Positions 34,025-42,751 of a stretch of DNA of 64,000 nucleotides are shown piece by piece (positions within the stretch are counted from its first letter, which is position 1; the number at the start of each line of letters is the position of its first letter). The DNA is from Clostridium_AD estertheticum_D. Lineage in GTDB: Bacteria; Bacillota; Clostridia; Clostridiales; Clostridiaceae. Below the pieces are notes generated by a model. It did not search any database. It saw only the letters and a program-made list of their open reading frames with translations, and was not told the origin of the DNA. The DNA lies in contig NZ_JAHLDM010000005.1 in NCBI RefSeq assembly GCF_018861295.1, positions 151,460 to 215,459 of the forward strand, given 5' to 3'. Both the position numbers and the translations under genes were made by a program.

Positions 34025-34954
34025 TTGAAATACAATTTGATTTATTTTATTCAGAGTTTATTGATTATAGTTTTATCACCATTATTTATAGGAATTTTGA
34101 AAAAGATGAAGGCACATCTTCGGGGGTATATTGGTTCATCTATAATTCAACCTTATTATGATTTATATAAGTTATTAAAAAAAGGAAGAGTAGTATCAAA
34201 TAGAAGTTCATTTATAACAACTATTGGGCCAATAGTTATACTTGCAGCGACTATAACAACAGCATTTTTTGTACCAGTTTTTTACACGAGTATGCAGAAA
34301 AGTATCGGAAATTTATTTATTCTTATGTTTTCATTTGGAATAGTAAAAATGTTTACAGTGCTAATTGGACTTGATAGTTCAAGTACATTTGGTGGAATGG
34401 GATCAAGTCGTGAGTCGTTTATTTCAATGATGGCAGAACCACTAATATTGTTTCTGATGATATTTTTATATATAGAAACAAATGATTTTAATATATTTCA
34501 TATTTCATTTATCAATAGCAAAAGCGTAAATTATGATACTGCGCACCTTATAACAATGGTAACTTTTATTGTTGCAATACTTGCTGAAAATGCTCGAATA
34601 CCTTTTGATAATCCAGAAACACATTTAGAACTTACGATGATGCATGAAGCAATGATCTTAGACTTATCAGGTAGTGATTTAGCGTATGTTGAACTATCGT
34701 CTTATATTAAACTAATTGTATACTTGATTGTTTTGATTAATTGTTTTATACCTATTGGAATTGCAACAACGCTGACCGTTTCAGTTATTCTTATAGGACT
34801 CGTAACATTTATATTTAAACTTTTAATTTGTTTACTAGGAATCGCTATAATAGAAACAACTTTCGCTAAATCTAGGTTATTTAAAGGGGCAGAATTGTTT
34901 CCAGCTATGATATCTTTAGGAATAGTCGCAATTACATTGATTTACATTTTATAA
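34025..34954 (+). CDS. HyfC/HycD/NuoH-like membrane anchor subunit
   Basis: 309 residues with about eight membrane helices. The family docks the soluble redox arm onto the membrane and carries part of the coupling path. The cytoplasmic loop with ENARIPFDNPETHLELTMMHEAM is diagnostic of group 4 hydrogenase and complex I subunit 1. The N-terminal RGYIGSSIIQPYYDLYKLLKKG segment is likewise conserved. The start codon TTG 34025 follows AAGGAGG; 12 bases separate it from the previous gene and 12 from the next. Confidence 0.9.
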   Translation: MKYNLIYFIQSLLIIVLSPLFIGILKKMKAHLRGYIGSSIIQPYYDLYKLLKKGRVVSNRSSFITTIGPIVILAATITTAFFVPVFYTSMQKSIGNLFILMFSFGIVKMFTVLIGLDSSSTFGGMGSSRESFISMMAEPLILFLMIFLYIETNDFNIFHISFINSKSVNYDTAHLITMVTFIVAILAENARIPFDNPETHLELTMMHEAMILDLSGSDLAYVELSSYIKLIVYLIVLINCFIPIGIATTLTVSVILIGLVTFIFKLLICLLGIAIIETTFAKSRLFKGAELFPAMISLGIVAITLIYIL

Positions 34955-34966
34955 AGGAGTGAAATT

Positions 34967-35578
34967 ATGATAGAAGCTTTACTTACAATTATATTAATAT
35001 CTAGTATATTTATGTCTGGAGTAAGAAGAATAAAACTTATTACAGCAGGATTTATATTTCAGTCAGCGGCTATTGGACTTATAGTTTTAAAGCTTGGTTA
35101 CCAGACAGGAAAAGTTGATTATTATATTTTAGGAATTTTAACAATAGTTACTAAAGTTATTATAATACCAATAATAATAAATAGATCTTTAGAGAAATTA
35201 AAGATAAAAAGAGAAATGGAGTTAATAGTAAATGCTTTTGTTTCTTATCTTATAACTGGACTTGGTATAATGATAGTTTTTGGCCTTTTAAACAGGAGCC
35301 AAGATAATTTTTTAAAAACTGGAATTGCTCTATTCATTATAGGTGGTTTACTTATGGTAGCAAGAAAAAAAGCTATTACACAAATGATAGGATTTCTAAT
35401 ATTTGAAAATGGCATTGTGCTTTTTGAAACATCTTTATCAAAAATGTCTCTAGTAATTGAGGCAGGAATAGTTTTTGAAACACTAATGCTTGCACTTATT
35501 ATGGGAATAATGATTTTCCGTATTAATAAAACTTTTGATTCAATAAATACAGACTTTTTTGAAAATCTAAAAGAATAG
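34967..35578 (+). CDS. HyfE-like membrane subunit
   Basis: 203 residues with about six hydrophobic helices. Its size and position match HyfE, the small membrane subunit of hydrogenase-4-type complexes, which is NuoK-like and carries acidic residues within helices (for example FLIFENGIVLFETS, and VIEAGIVFETLML). The ATG follows AAAGGAGTG. It is flanked by the NuoH-like and NuoN-like genes, both within 15 bases. HyfE distinguishes Hyf/Ehr-type complexes from the simpler Ech hydrogenases. Confidence 0.85.
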   Translation: MIEALLTIILISSIFMSGVRRIKLITAGFIFQSAAIGLIVLKLGYQTGKVDYYILGILTIVTKVIIIPIIINRSLEKLKIKREMELIVNAFVSYLITGLGIMIVFGLLNRSQDNFLKTGIALFIIGGLLMVARKKAITQMIGFLIFENGIVLFETSLSKMSLVIEAGIVFETLMLALIMGIMIFRINKTFDSINTDFFENLKE

Positions 35579-35589
35579 TTGGTGAAATA

Positions 35590-37047
35590 ATGTATATTAC
35601 AGTACTTGGTATTTTGTTCTTATTTTTAATAGTTACACCCTTACTTTTTAAAAACATAAAAACAACTGGGATTTTTACAATATTTGGAGCTGTATTAGTT
35701 TTAGGTATTGTACTAAAAATTATTACGATGGTTTCAGTAGGTTATTCCCTTAGTTATTTTAATGAGTTTTTTTATATTGATAGTTTGAGTACTGTACAAA
35801 TTTTGATTATAGCTAGCATAAATATAATCATTAGTATTTACTCATATAGGTATATCTCAGATGAGATAAAAGAGAAAATAATTACTCTTAAAATGGGTAA
35901 AATTTATTATTTTTTATTTAATTTCTTTGTGTTTTTTATGATGTTTATTGCACTAACTAATAATATTGTAGCAATGTGGATTGGACTTGAAGGGACAACG
36001 CTCACAACTACATTTCTGTTTGGTTTTAACATTAATAAAAATTCATTAGAATCCGCTTGGAAGTATGTAATTATTTGTTCGATTGGAATAGGTATTGGTT
36101 TAATCGGAATATTAATCTTTGTTAATGCTTATAGTAATCAAGATGCAGGCGAAATACTAAAATGGTCTCATCTTGTATCCAATCCAAATCCACAAAGCAC
36201 ATATGCTATTAAAATAGCTTTCACATTAATATTTGTAGGACTTGGTACAAAGGTAGGACTCGCACCTATGCATACATGGCTGCCAGATGCCTATAGTGAC
36301 TCGCCAGCTCCAGTTAGTGCTATGTCTGGGGTTCTTTTGAATCTTGCGCTGTATGTTATTTTAAGGTTTTATATTATAACGAAACATATACCGGGACTCG
36401 AAAATACCAAGTGGTTGTTTATAGTTTTTGGTTGTGTATCTCTTATAATTTCATCTTTTAGTATTTTAAGACAACTTAATTATAAAAGAGTGCTTGCATT
36501 CTCATCAGTTGAAAATATGGGAATTATAGCACTCGGATTTGGAGTTGGAAGTAAAATTGCAGTTTTCGGTGCAATACTTCACTCTTTAGTGCATGCCTTT
36601 GGAAAGTCTATGTTGTTTTTAACTGCAGGAAATTTATTAAATGCATACAAAACAAAACGTATAGACAAGATTGATGCTTTAATAAAGACTATGCCAATAA
36701 ATGCAGTATTTCTTATTATAGGTATGCTTGTTATTACAGGAGCACCACCATTCCCTGCTTTTTTTAGTGAATACTATATAATTGTAGGAACTGTCGAGAG
36801 TGGAAATTACATTGTTACTGCAATCTATACCTTTTGTCTCCTGTTAGTTTTTGCAGGATTCCTGCGAGTATTCATTAAGATAGTTTTCAACACTGAACCT
36901 GGCGTAAAATATGTTAGAATGAAAGAAGATAAAAAAAATATATTGCCACTTGCTTTATGTTTTATTTCAATTATTATTATTAGTTTAACTATGAATGGTT
37001 ATTTGTCAAATATGATAAATAATGCAGTTTTAATTATATGTGATTAG
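35590..37047 (+). CDS. HyfF/NuoN-like proton-translocating membrane subunit
   Basis: 485 residues with about 13-14 membrane helices, a second antiporter-like subunit. The conserved FVGLGTKVGLAPMHTWLPDAYSDSPAPVSAMSGVLL region carries the channel lysine and histidine, and LHSLVHAFGKSMLF the second. Having two antiporter-like subunits implies at least two ion-translocating paths. It lies 11 bases after the HyfE-like gene and 11 bases before the large subunit. The ATG follows TTGGTGAA. Confidence 0.88.
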   Translation: MYITVLGILFLFLIVTPLLFKNIKTTGIFTIFGAVLVLGIVLKIITMVSVGYSLSYFNEFFYIDSLSTVQILIIASINIIISIYSYRYISDEIKEKIITLKMGKIYYFLFNFFVFFMMFIALTNNIVAMWIGLEGTTLTTTFLFGFNINKNSLESAWKYVIICSIGIGIGLIGILIFVNAYSNQDAGEILKWSHLVSNPNPQSTYAIKIAFTLIFVGLGTKVGLAPMHTWLPDAYSDSPAPVSAMSGVLLNLALYVILRFYIITKHIPGLENTKWLFIVFGCVSLIISSFSILRQLNYKRVLAFSSVENMGIIALGFGVGSKIAVFGAILHSLVHAFGKSMLFLTAGNLLNAYKTKRIDKIDALIKTMPINAVFLIIGMLVITGAPPFPAFFSEYYIIVGTVESGNYIVTAIYTFCLLLVFAGFLRVFIKIVFNTEPGVKYVRMKEDKKNILPLALCFISIIIISLTMNGYLSNMINNAVLIICD

Positions 37048-37058
37048 GAAGTGAAGAT

Positions 37059-38495
37059 ATGAAAATAACAGATATTATAAATAGTCTACAAGAATTAAAT
37101 TTTGATTTAAAATATGAAGTTAAAAATGATAATGAGTTATACGTTAGAATAAAAGCAGACCAAATAAGAAAAATTGTGCTTATTTGCGTTGATTTATATA
37201 AATTCAATTATATTTGTGAGTTTACTGTAGTTGAAAAAGAAACTACAGTAAATTGTGTGTTTTCAAATAGTAAGCAAGGTTATTATGCAATATGTAGTTA
37301 TGTTACTGATAAGGAACCAATTGATCTTAGCAATATAATTTATCAAAGCAGATTATTTCATAGAGAAATTAACAAAGATTATGATTACAAGATTAAAGAG
37401 GTATCGGGGACAGGGGCATATCAAGTTGCAGTAGGACCCGTACATGCAGGAATTATTGAACCGGGTCATTTTAGGTTTAGTGTTATGGGAGAACCAATAG
37501 AAAATCTTGAAATAAAACTTATGTACAAATATAGGGGAATAGAAAAATTATGTAAGGATATAAATGCAAATACATTGAATCTTTTGTTTGAGCGTGTGTC
37601 TGGAGAATCGAGCGTAGCTTATGGGGAAGCTTATGCTATGCTTATAGAAAAACTTTTAGGATCTGATATTAGCATCGAGGTTAAGGCTTTTAGAGTTGTT
37701 CTTTTAGAACTTGAACGAATGTATAATTATATGGATGATCTAGGTGGAGTAGGTAATGATATTGGTTATAGTTATGTAGCTAAAAAATTTGGCTATTTTT
37801 CAGAAGTAGTGCATCAGTTATGTGAGAGGATAAGTGGAAGTAGGTATATGAGAAATGCCATTGTTCCTCTTGGAATAAATATAGATTTTGATGAAAAGAA
37901 AAAGAAAGATGTTTTAGATACCTTAAAAAGTCTTAAAGCACGGGTACTTAGCATAATAAAAATGAGTGTAAATTCAGTTTCATTTTTAGATAGGGTAGAA
38001 GATACAGGAGTGGTTAGTCGCTCTATGGCTAAAAAATTATGTATGACAGGTGTTGTAGCAAGGGCATGCAATTTGAAATATGATGTTAGAATCTCATTTC
38101 CATATGAGTTATATAAGGAAATAAAAAGAGATATAAATATAGAAACAAAGGGCGGAGTTTTTGAAAGGTATAAATTAAAAGCTTGCGAGCTTAAAGATGC
38201 TTTTGATTTTATAGAGAAAGCACTCTCATATATAAATGTTGATATAAGGAGAGAAAAAAAAGAATTTTATTTAAAAGAGGGGTTAGAGGCAATAACTTCA
38301 GTTGAAACAGTAAAGGGAGAGCTTGTAGTTTATGGTTTAACAGGAAAAGATAATAAGTTTGACCGAATCTACTTTAAAACTCCTTCTTTTACTAATTGGA
38401 CAGGTATGAGTGAAGCGGTTCTTGAGGAAATTATTCCTGATTTTCCTCTTATTAATAAAAGCTTTAATATGTCTTATTCTGAGAATGACAAGTAG
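37059..38495 (+). CDS. HyfG/NuoCD-like large subunit lacking Ni-Fe ligand cysteines
   Basis: 478 residues. The first 110 or so form a NuoC/30-kDa-like domain, and the remainder is a NuoD/NiFe-large-subunit fold with GPVHAGIIEPGHFRF (125-139) and MYKYRGIEKL. In NiFe hydrogenases the next motif is RxCGxC; here it is ERVSGESS (178-185), with Ser181 and Ser184 in the cysteine positions. The C-terminal DPCxxCxxR motif is also missing: the chain ends LINKSFNMSYSENDK. All four Ni-binding cysteines are therefore absent, and no protease-cleaved tail exists. This is the hallmark of Ehr complexes. The catalytic reaction is unknown. Confidence 0.9.
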   Translation: MKITDIINSLQELNFDLKYEVKNDNELYVRIKADQIRKIVLICVDLYKFNYICEFTVVEKETTVNCVFSNSKQGYYAICSYVTDKEPIDLSNIIYQSRLFHREINKDYDYKIKEVSGTGAYQVAVGPVHAGIIEPGHFRFSVMGEPIENLEIKLMYKYRGIEKLCKDINANTLNLLFERVSGESSVAYGEAYAMLIEKLLGSDISIEVKAFRVVLLELERMYNYMDDLGGVGNDIGYSYVAKKFGYFSEVVHQLCERISGSRYMRNAIVPLGINIDFDEKKKKDVLDTLKSLKARVLSIIKMSVNSVSFLDRVEDTGVVSRSMAKKLCMTGVVARACNLKYDVRISFPYELYKEIKRDINIETKGGVFERYKLKACELKDAFDFIEKALSYINVDIRREKKEFYLKEGLEAITSVETVKGELVVYGLTGKDNKFDRIYFKTPSFTNWTGMSEAVLEEIIPDFPLINKSFNMSYSENDK

Positions 38496-38506
38496 GGAGT
38501 ATTAAA

Positions 38507-39241
38507 ATGAATAATATAATTGATAGAATAAAATATGGAACAGAAACAATAAAAGATCCAATTAAAAATAATGAAGTCTCTTATGGAAAAATAGTTGCAA
38601 AGCGAAATGTATGTGATAATTGCGAAAAATGCATGAATGTATGCCCAGTGAATGCCATTAAGATAAATACTATTACAAATGCAGAGCATCTAGTAAGTGT
38701 AGATGATAAAAAATGTATTTATTGTAGGAATTGCGTTGATATTTGTCCCAAATCCGTTTTGAAAATGACATCCGATTATAAAATGGCGCAGTTAGAACTT
38801 GCAGGTGATAAACTTAGAGAAAAAATATATAAGACTTTCAGGAGATCACTTGTACTAAGAGTAGTAGATACTGGTTCTTGTAATGCCTGTATGTCAGAAC
38901 TTAATGCACTTTCAAACACTTTTTACGATATTTCAAGATTTGGAATTAATGTATCCCCATCTCCAAGGCATGCAGATGGACTAGTGGTAACAGGTCCCAT
39001 TACTATAAATATGAAAGAAGCTTTAGAGAAGACTTACCAGGCGATGGCTGAACCTAAAATAGTCATAGCTGTTGGTAGTTGCGCTTATAACGGTGGAGTA
39101 TTTAAAGAGGGTGATGGGGTGTATGGTACACTTAAAGATATACTGCCAGTAGATCTTGTAATTCCAGGTTGTCCTCCATCTCCGCAGGCAATTATTTTTG
39201 GGCTTCTTAAAATAATGGATAAAATTAAAAAAATAGACTAA
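38507..39241 (+). CDS. Fused ferredoxin-NuoB-like small subunit (HyfH-HyfI type)
   Basis: 244 residues. Residues about 30-90 hold two 4Fe-4S motifs, Cys36/39/42/46 and Cys70/73/76/80, as in HyfH/NuoI. Residues about 115-244 are a NuoB/hydrogenase small-subunit domain with the proximal cluster cysteines 125 and 128 (GSCNACMSE), 192 (VGSCAYNGG) and 222 (PGCPPSPQA). So three iron-sulfur clusters are intact. In E. coli hydrogenase-4 these are separate proteins, HyfH and HyfI. It is the last gene of the operon, 11 bases after the large subunit, and a hairpin follows. The electron wire thus ends at a large subunit without a Ni-Fe site. Confidence 0.9.
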   Translation: MNNIIDRIKYGTETIKDPIKNNEVSYGKIVAKRNVCDNCEKCMNVCPVNAIKINTITNAEHLVSVDDKKCIYCRNCVDICPKSVLKMTSDYKMAQLELAGDKLREKIYKTFRRSLVLRVVDTGSCNACMSELNALSNTFYDISRFGINVSPSPRHADGLVVTGPITINMKEALEKTYQAMAEPKIVIAVGSCAYNGGVFKEGDGVYGTLKDILPVDLVIPGCPPSPQAIIFGLLKIMDKIKKID

Positions 39242-39251
39242 AATCAATAGG

Positions 39252-39314
39252 CAAAAGTTAGGTATCTGTAGGAAGTGATAGTTTGAGTGCAAACACTTCT
39301 TACAGGTACTTTTG
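39252..39314 (+). terminator. Long hairpin after the Ehr-type operon
   Basis: A stem made of CAAAAGT/ACTTTTG and TATCTGTAGGAAGTG/CACTTCTTACAGGTA (two G-T pairs). The T run is weak, so it may be a terminator or an RNA-stabilising hairpin. Confidence 0.65.
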
Positions 39315-39328
39315 TTATTTAATAGTGC

Positions 39329-39345
39329 AGCGACCCAGGAGATGA
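39329..39345 (+). repeat. Solitary family 1 repeat tail, second copy
   Basis: AGCGACCCAGGAGATGA, identical to the first 17 bases of the tail at 22883 and 31947, directly after the hairpin that ends the Ehr-type operon. Confidence 0.7.
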
Positions 39346-39378
39346 GTTAACAAAATAGGTTTAGAAAAAATATCTTTG

Positions 39379-39416
39379 TGCAAACGCTTGCATTGAATTA
39401 GATAATTATGTATAAT
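39379..39416 (+). promoter_or_regulatory. Promoter with overlapping CcpA cre site
   Basis: TTGCAT (39388-39393) and TATAAT (39411-39416) are 17 bases apart. TGCAAACGCTTGCA at 39379-39392 fits the cre consensus except for the first flanking base and overlaps the -35 box, so CcpA should repress the glucan phosphorylase gene when sugars are plentiful. Confidence 0.7.
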
Positions 39417-39489
39417 AAACATAAAAGGTAGAGGTATAATATAATTGTAAATTATTTTATATTAACAAGAAATATAGGAGGGGAATCTA

Positions 39490-41109
39490 TTGGATACTAA
39501 TAATCTTCCAAGAGTTGCTTATTTTTGTATGGAGTATGGACTAAGATCAGATTTTAAAACTTATGCAGGGGGACTAGGGATACTTGCAGGTGATCATTTG
39601 AAAGGTGCTAAAGATCTAAATTTACCACTTGTTGGAATAGGACTTAAATGGAAACAGGGGTATACGGAACAGATTATAGATGAAAATGGTGAAGTATATG
39701 ATACATATCATAACTATCATTATGAGTTTTTAAAAGACACGGGAGTAAAAGTAACTGTTAATATCAGAAATTTAAAAGTAGTATGTAAGGTTTGGAAATT
39801 AGAAGAGTTTGGAAATAACCCAATATATCTTTTAGATACTGATATACCTGAAAATGGTGATAGGTGGATAACAGGACAATTGTATGGTTGGTTTGGAGAA
39901 GAAAGAATAGCTCAAGAAATGGTGTTAGGTATTGGTGGTGTAAAAGCTTTAAGAGCTTTAAATATACCAATCGACGTATATCATTTCAATGAAGGCCATG
40001 CTGTACTTGCGGCAACGGAGCTTATAAAAGAAAAAATGCAATCAGGATATAGTTTTGAAGATTCTTGGTCGAAAACTCGTGATGAAGTAGTATTTACAAC
40101 TCATACTCCAATAGTTGAAGGTAATGAATCTCATCCTATTGATAAATTAGAGTATATGGGAGCATTTAATGAATTGACTAAACAGCAAATGATTAGACTT
40201 GGGGGAGAACCATTTAACATGACTGTAGCAGGACTTAGACTCTCAAGGAAAGCTAACGCAGTAGCAAAACTTCACAGGGAAACCGCAAATGAAATGTGGA
40301 AAACTGTTGCGAAAAGGCCTGAAATTATTGGCATAACTAATGGAATTCATAAACCAACTTGGGTAGACGAGCGAATGACCAAGGCGTGCAATAATAATGG
40401 AGATCTTTGGGGAACTCATATAACTATTAAAAAAGAACTAATAGAATTTATTAAAGAAAGAACTGGGACCACACTTTGCGTCGATAAGTTACTTATTGGA
40501 TTTTCAAGAAGGGCTGCACCATATAAGAGAAGTGACTTAATATTTACTAGTGAGGAGATTATTTCTCCTTTACTTAAAAGTGGAAAAGTTCAAATTGTAT
40601 TCTCAGGGAAAGCTCATCCTCTTGATGACATAGGAAAAGAAATAGTAGCGAAACTCATAAGAATGATGAAAAAGTATCCTAGTAGTGTAGTATTCCTTGA
40701 AAATTATGATATGAATATAGGGAAAATGTTAACTAGAGGTTCAGATATTTGGCTAAATAATCCTAGAAGACCTCTTGAGGCTAGTGGAACATCAGGAATG
40801 AAAGCTGCGATGAATGGTGTACTGAACTGTTCTATTTTAGATGGATGGTGGCCAGAGGCTTGTATTGATGGTGTAAATGGATGGCAGTTCGGAGACGGGA
40901 TAGGTCTTGATGATTTAACAGAAGTAGAATTAGATAAACATGATACGATTGCTCTTTATGATACTTTAATTAATAGAGTTATGGCTACTTATTATGGAAA
41001 TAGAGAAAAGTGGGTAGAAATGATGAGAGAAAGTATTAGAACTACAAGTTATGAGTTTTCAGTTGAGAGAATGCTTGATGAATACTATAACAAAATGTAT
41101 ATAAAATAA
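39490..41109 (+). CDS. glgP: Alpha-glucan phosphorylase, short GT35 type
   Basis: 539 residues from a TTG start after AGGAGGGGAA. The enzyme releases glucose 1-phosphate from glycogen or maltodextrin with phosphate, using PLP. The PLP lysine lies in EASGTSGMKAAMNGVLN near residue 435, and GFSRRAAPYKR plus FSGKAHP are phosphate and substrate loops. It is the shorter Thermotoga-like or archaeal form, not the 800-residue glycogen phosphorylase. No glycogen synthesis genes are adjacent. A cre-like site overlaps its promoter. Confidence 0.9.
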   Translation: MDTNNLPRVAYFCMEYGLRSDFKTYAGGLGILAGDHLKGAKDLNLPLVGIGLKWKQGYTEQIIDENGEVYDTYHNYHYEFLKDTGVKVTVNIRNLKVVCKVWKLEEFGNNPIYLLDTDIPENGDRWITGQLYGWFGEERIAQEMVLGIGGVKALRALNIPIDVYHFNEGHAVLAATELIKEKMQSGYSFEDSWSKTRDEVVFTTHTPIVEGNESHPIDKLEYMGAFNELTKQQMIRLGGEPFNMTVAGLRLSRKANAVAKLHRETANEMWKTVAKRPEIIGITNGIHKPTWVDERMTKACNNNGDLWGTHITIKKELIEFIKERTGTTLCVDKLLIGFSRRAAPYKRSDLIFTSEEIISPLLKSGKVQIVFSGKAHPLDDIGKEIVAKLIRMMKKYPSSVVFLENYDMNIGKMLTRGSDIWLNNPRRPLEASGTSGMKAAMNGVLNCSILDGWWPEACIDGVNGWQFGDGIGLDDLTEVELDKHDTIALYDTLINRVMATYYGNREKWVEMMRESIRTTSYEFSVERMLDEYYNKMYIK

Positions 41110-41149
41110 TTCTAGATTATATAATAATTATAAACATAAGAAAAACAAA

Positions 41150-41186
41150 AACAACTTCAAAATATAAATTTTGAAGTTGCTTTTAT
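41150..41186. terminator. Bidirectional terminator between glgP and ilvE
   Basis: CAACTTCAAAAT pairs with ATTTTGAAGTTG, with A and T runs outside the arms. Confidence 0.88.
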
Positions 41187-41198
41187 TATATATAATGT

Positions 41199-42227
41199 TT
41201 ATTTAACTTTTACAATCCAACCTTCTGGTGCTAATACATCACCAAATTGAATCCCGTAAAGAGTATCATAAAGTTTTCTAGTAACTGGGCCAACTTCTGT
41301 TTCGCTGTGGAAAACATGAAGTTTACCTTTATGTTCAATGCCACCAATAGGTGTAATTACAGCAGCAGTTCCACATGCACCTGTTTCTTTAAAATCAGAA
41401 AGACTATCTATTGGAACATCTCTTTCTTGTACATCCATTTTTAAATACTCTTTCGCAATATAAATTAATGATTTTTTAGTTATACTAGGAAGTATTGATG
41501 GTGATTTTGGAGTTACAAATACATTATCTTTTGTAATACCAAAAAAGTTTGCAGCACCAACTTCCTCAATTTTAGTGTGAGTTGCAGGATCAAGGTATAT
41601 ACAGTCTGCAAAACCTTTTGATGCAGCGTGTTCATGAGCAAGAAGACTTGCGGCATAGTTTCCTCCAACCTTTACGTCGCCAGTACCAAATGGTGCAGCT
41701 CTATCATATTCATCTGATGTCATAAAGTTTACTGGAGACAGACCAGCTTTAAAATAAGCACCTACTGGGCAACAGAATAGACCAAATAAAAATTCTGGTG
41801 CGGGACCTACTCCGAGGTTGTCCCCAATACCTATTACATAAGGTCTGAGATAAAGTGTTGCCCCAGTTCCGTATGGTGCAACGAAAGCTTCATTTGCTTT
41901 AACTACTTGCAAACATGCATCAAGAAATTTTTCATCTGAAATTTCAGGTATTAAAACACGTGAACAACTGTTTCTTAAACGTTTTGCATTCTCCAAAGGT
42001 CTAAATAATTGAATGCTTCCGTCCTTTGTGCGATAAGCTTTTAACCCCTCAAAACACTGCTGTCCATAATGAAGAGATGTTGAGGCTTCACTTATAGAAA
42101 GATTGTTATCTTTAACTAGTTTCCCATCATCCCATTTACCGTTTTTCCATATTGAAATATACCTAAGATCTGTCTTGCTATAAGCAAAACCTAATTTGCT
42201 CCAATCGATGTTAACATTTGTGCTCAT
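41199..42227 (-). CDS. ilvE: Branched-chain amino acid aminotransferase
   Basis: 342 residues, class IV PLP aminotransferase that interconverts leucine, isoleucine and valine with their keto acids. SEASTSLHYGQQCFEGLKAYR holds a substrate loop, and the PLP lysine is in GDVKVGGNYAAS. EVGAANFFGI and GTAAVITPI are further family motifs. I chose ATG 42227 because AGGAGGGATA lies 6 bases upstream; the frame continues 35 codons further without a site. It stands alone and I see no T-box or other leader. Confidence 0.95.
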   Translation of the reverse strand: MSTNVNIDWSKLGFAYSKTDLRYISIWKNGKWDDGKLVKDNNLSISEASTSLHYGQQCFEGLKAYRTKDGSIQLFRPLENAKRLRNSCSRVLIPEISDEKFLDACLQVVKANEAFVAPYGTGATLYLRPYVIGIGDNLGVGPAPEFLFGLFCCPVGAYFKAGLSPVNFMTSDEYDRAAPFGTGDVKVGGNYAASLLAHEHAASKGFADCIYLDPATHTKIEEVGAANFFGITKDNVFVTPKSPSILPSITKKSLIYIAKEYLKMDVQERDVPIDSLSDFKETGACGTAAVITPIGGIEHKGKLHVFHSETEVGPVTRKLYDTLYGIQFGDVLAPEGWIVKVK

Positions 42228-42425
42228 ATTTATCCCTCCTATTATTTTTAAAACTGAATTATAATTAAAATATATTTTGTACATCATTAGAAAGATGACA
42301 TTATATTCTAAATGTTGTAAAAATTCGTACAATACAAGATATAAGTTCTATTATAACATATAATATGTATAACAATGGTATTATCAGTATTTTAATAAAT
42401 TGAATTCAAATTAATTTTATAACGA

Positions 42426-42474
42426 ATAAAAAAATTGCATTAATAAGGTAGGAATACCCTTAATGCAATTTTCT
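42426..42474 (-). terminator. Terminator of the 41-residue protein gene
   Basis: AAAATTGCATTA pairs with TAATGCAATTTT, with an inner AAGG/CCTT stem; on the - strand it ends in a T run. Confidence 0.82.
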
Positions 42475-42498
42475 ATTCATTTTCATGTATTTAACTTA

Positions 42499-42624
42499 TT
42501 ACTTTAACCCTTCATGATTATTTTTTTTATCTTTATTTTTTAAAGATTCAAAACTTGTACTATTTCCCATGTTATTTATAGCGTCATTAACCTTTTTAAT
42601 TTTAGTCTTTTTATTTTTATTCAT
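42499..42624 (-). CDS. 41-residue basic protein of unknown function
   Basis: An ATG at 42624 on the - strand follows a textbook AAAGGAGAT site by 8 bases. The frame reads MNKNKKTKIKKVNDAINNM and then GNSTSFESLKNKDKKNNHEGL, ending LK, with two consecutive TAA codons. A T-run terminator follows 25 bases later, so the ORF is bracketed by good expression signals. The product is very lysine- and asparagine-rich, soluble, with no cysteine or membrane segment. It could bind nucleic acid or be a small spore or stress protein, but no family is recognised. Confidence 0.6.
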   Translation of the reverse strand: MNKNKKTKIKKVNDAINNMGNSTSFESLKNKDKKNNHEGLK

Positions 42625-42702
42625 GAGTTATATCTCCTTTCATATTTTAATATTTATATTAATATCATAGCCAGATTTATTTGTAATATGTATACATAAA
42701 AA

Positions 42703-42749
42703 GTAACAGTCAAATCATTTTGTGTTTTATAAAATGGTTTGACTGTTAC
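42703..42749 (-). terminator. Terminator of the RusA-like gene
   Basis: GTAACAGTCAAATCATTTT pairs with AAAATGGTTTGACTGTTAC (one G-T pair) and a T run follows on the - strand. Confidence 0.88.
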
Positions 42750-42751
42750 AA

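Noticed and set aside
37059..38495. Large subunit as a working NiFe hydrogenase
   Set aside because: All four Ni ligand cysteines and the C-terminal protease site are absent.
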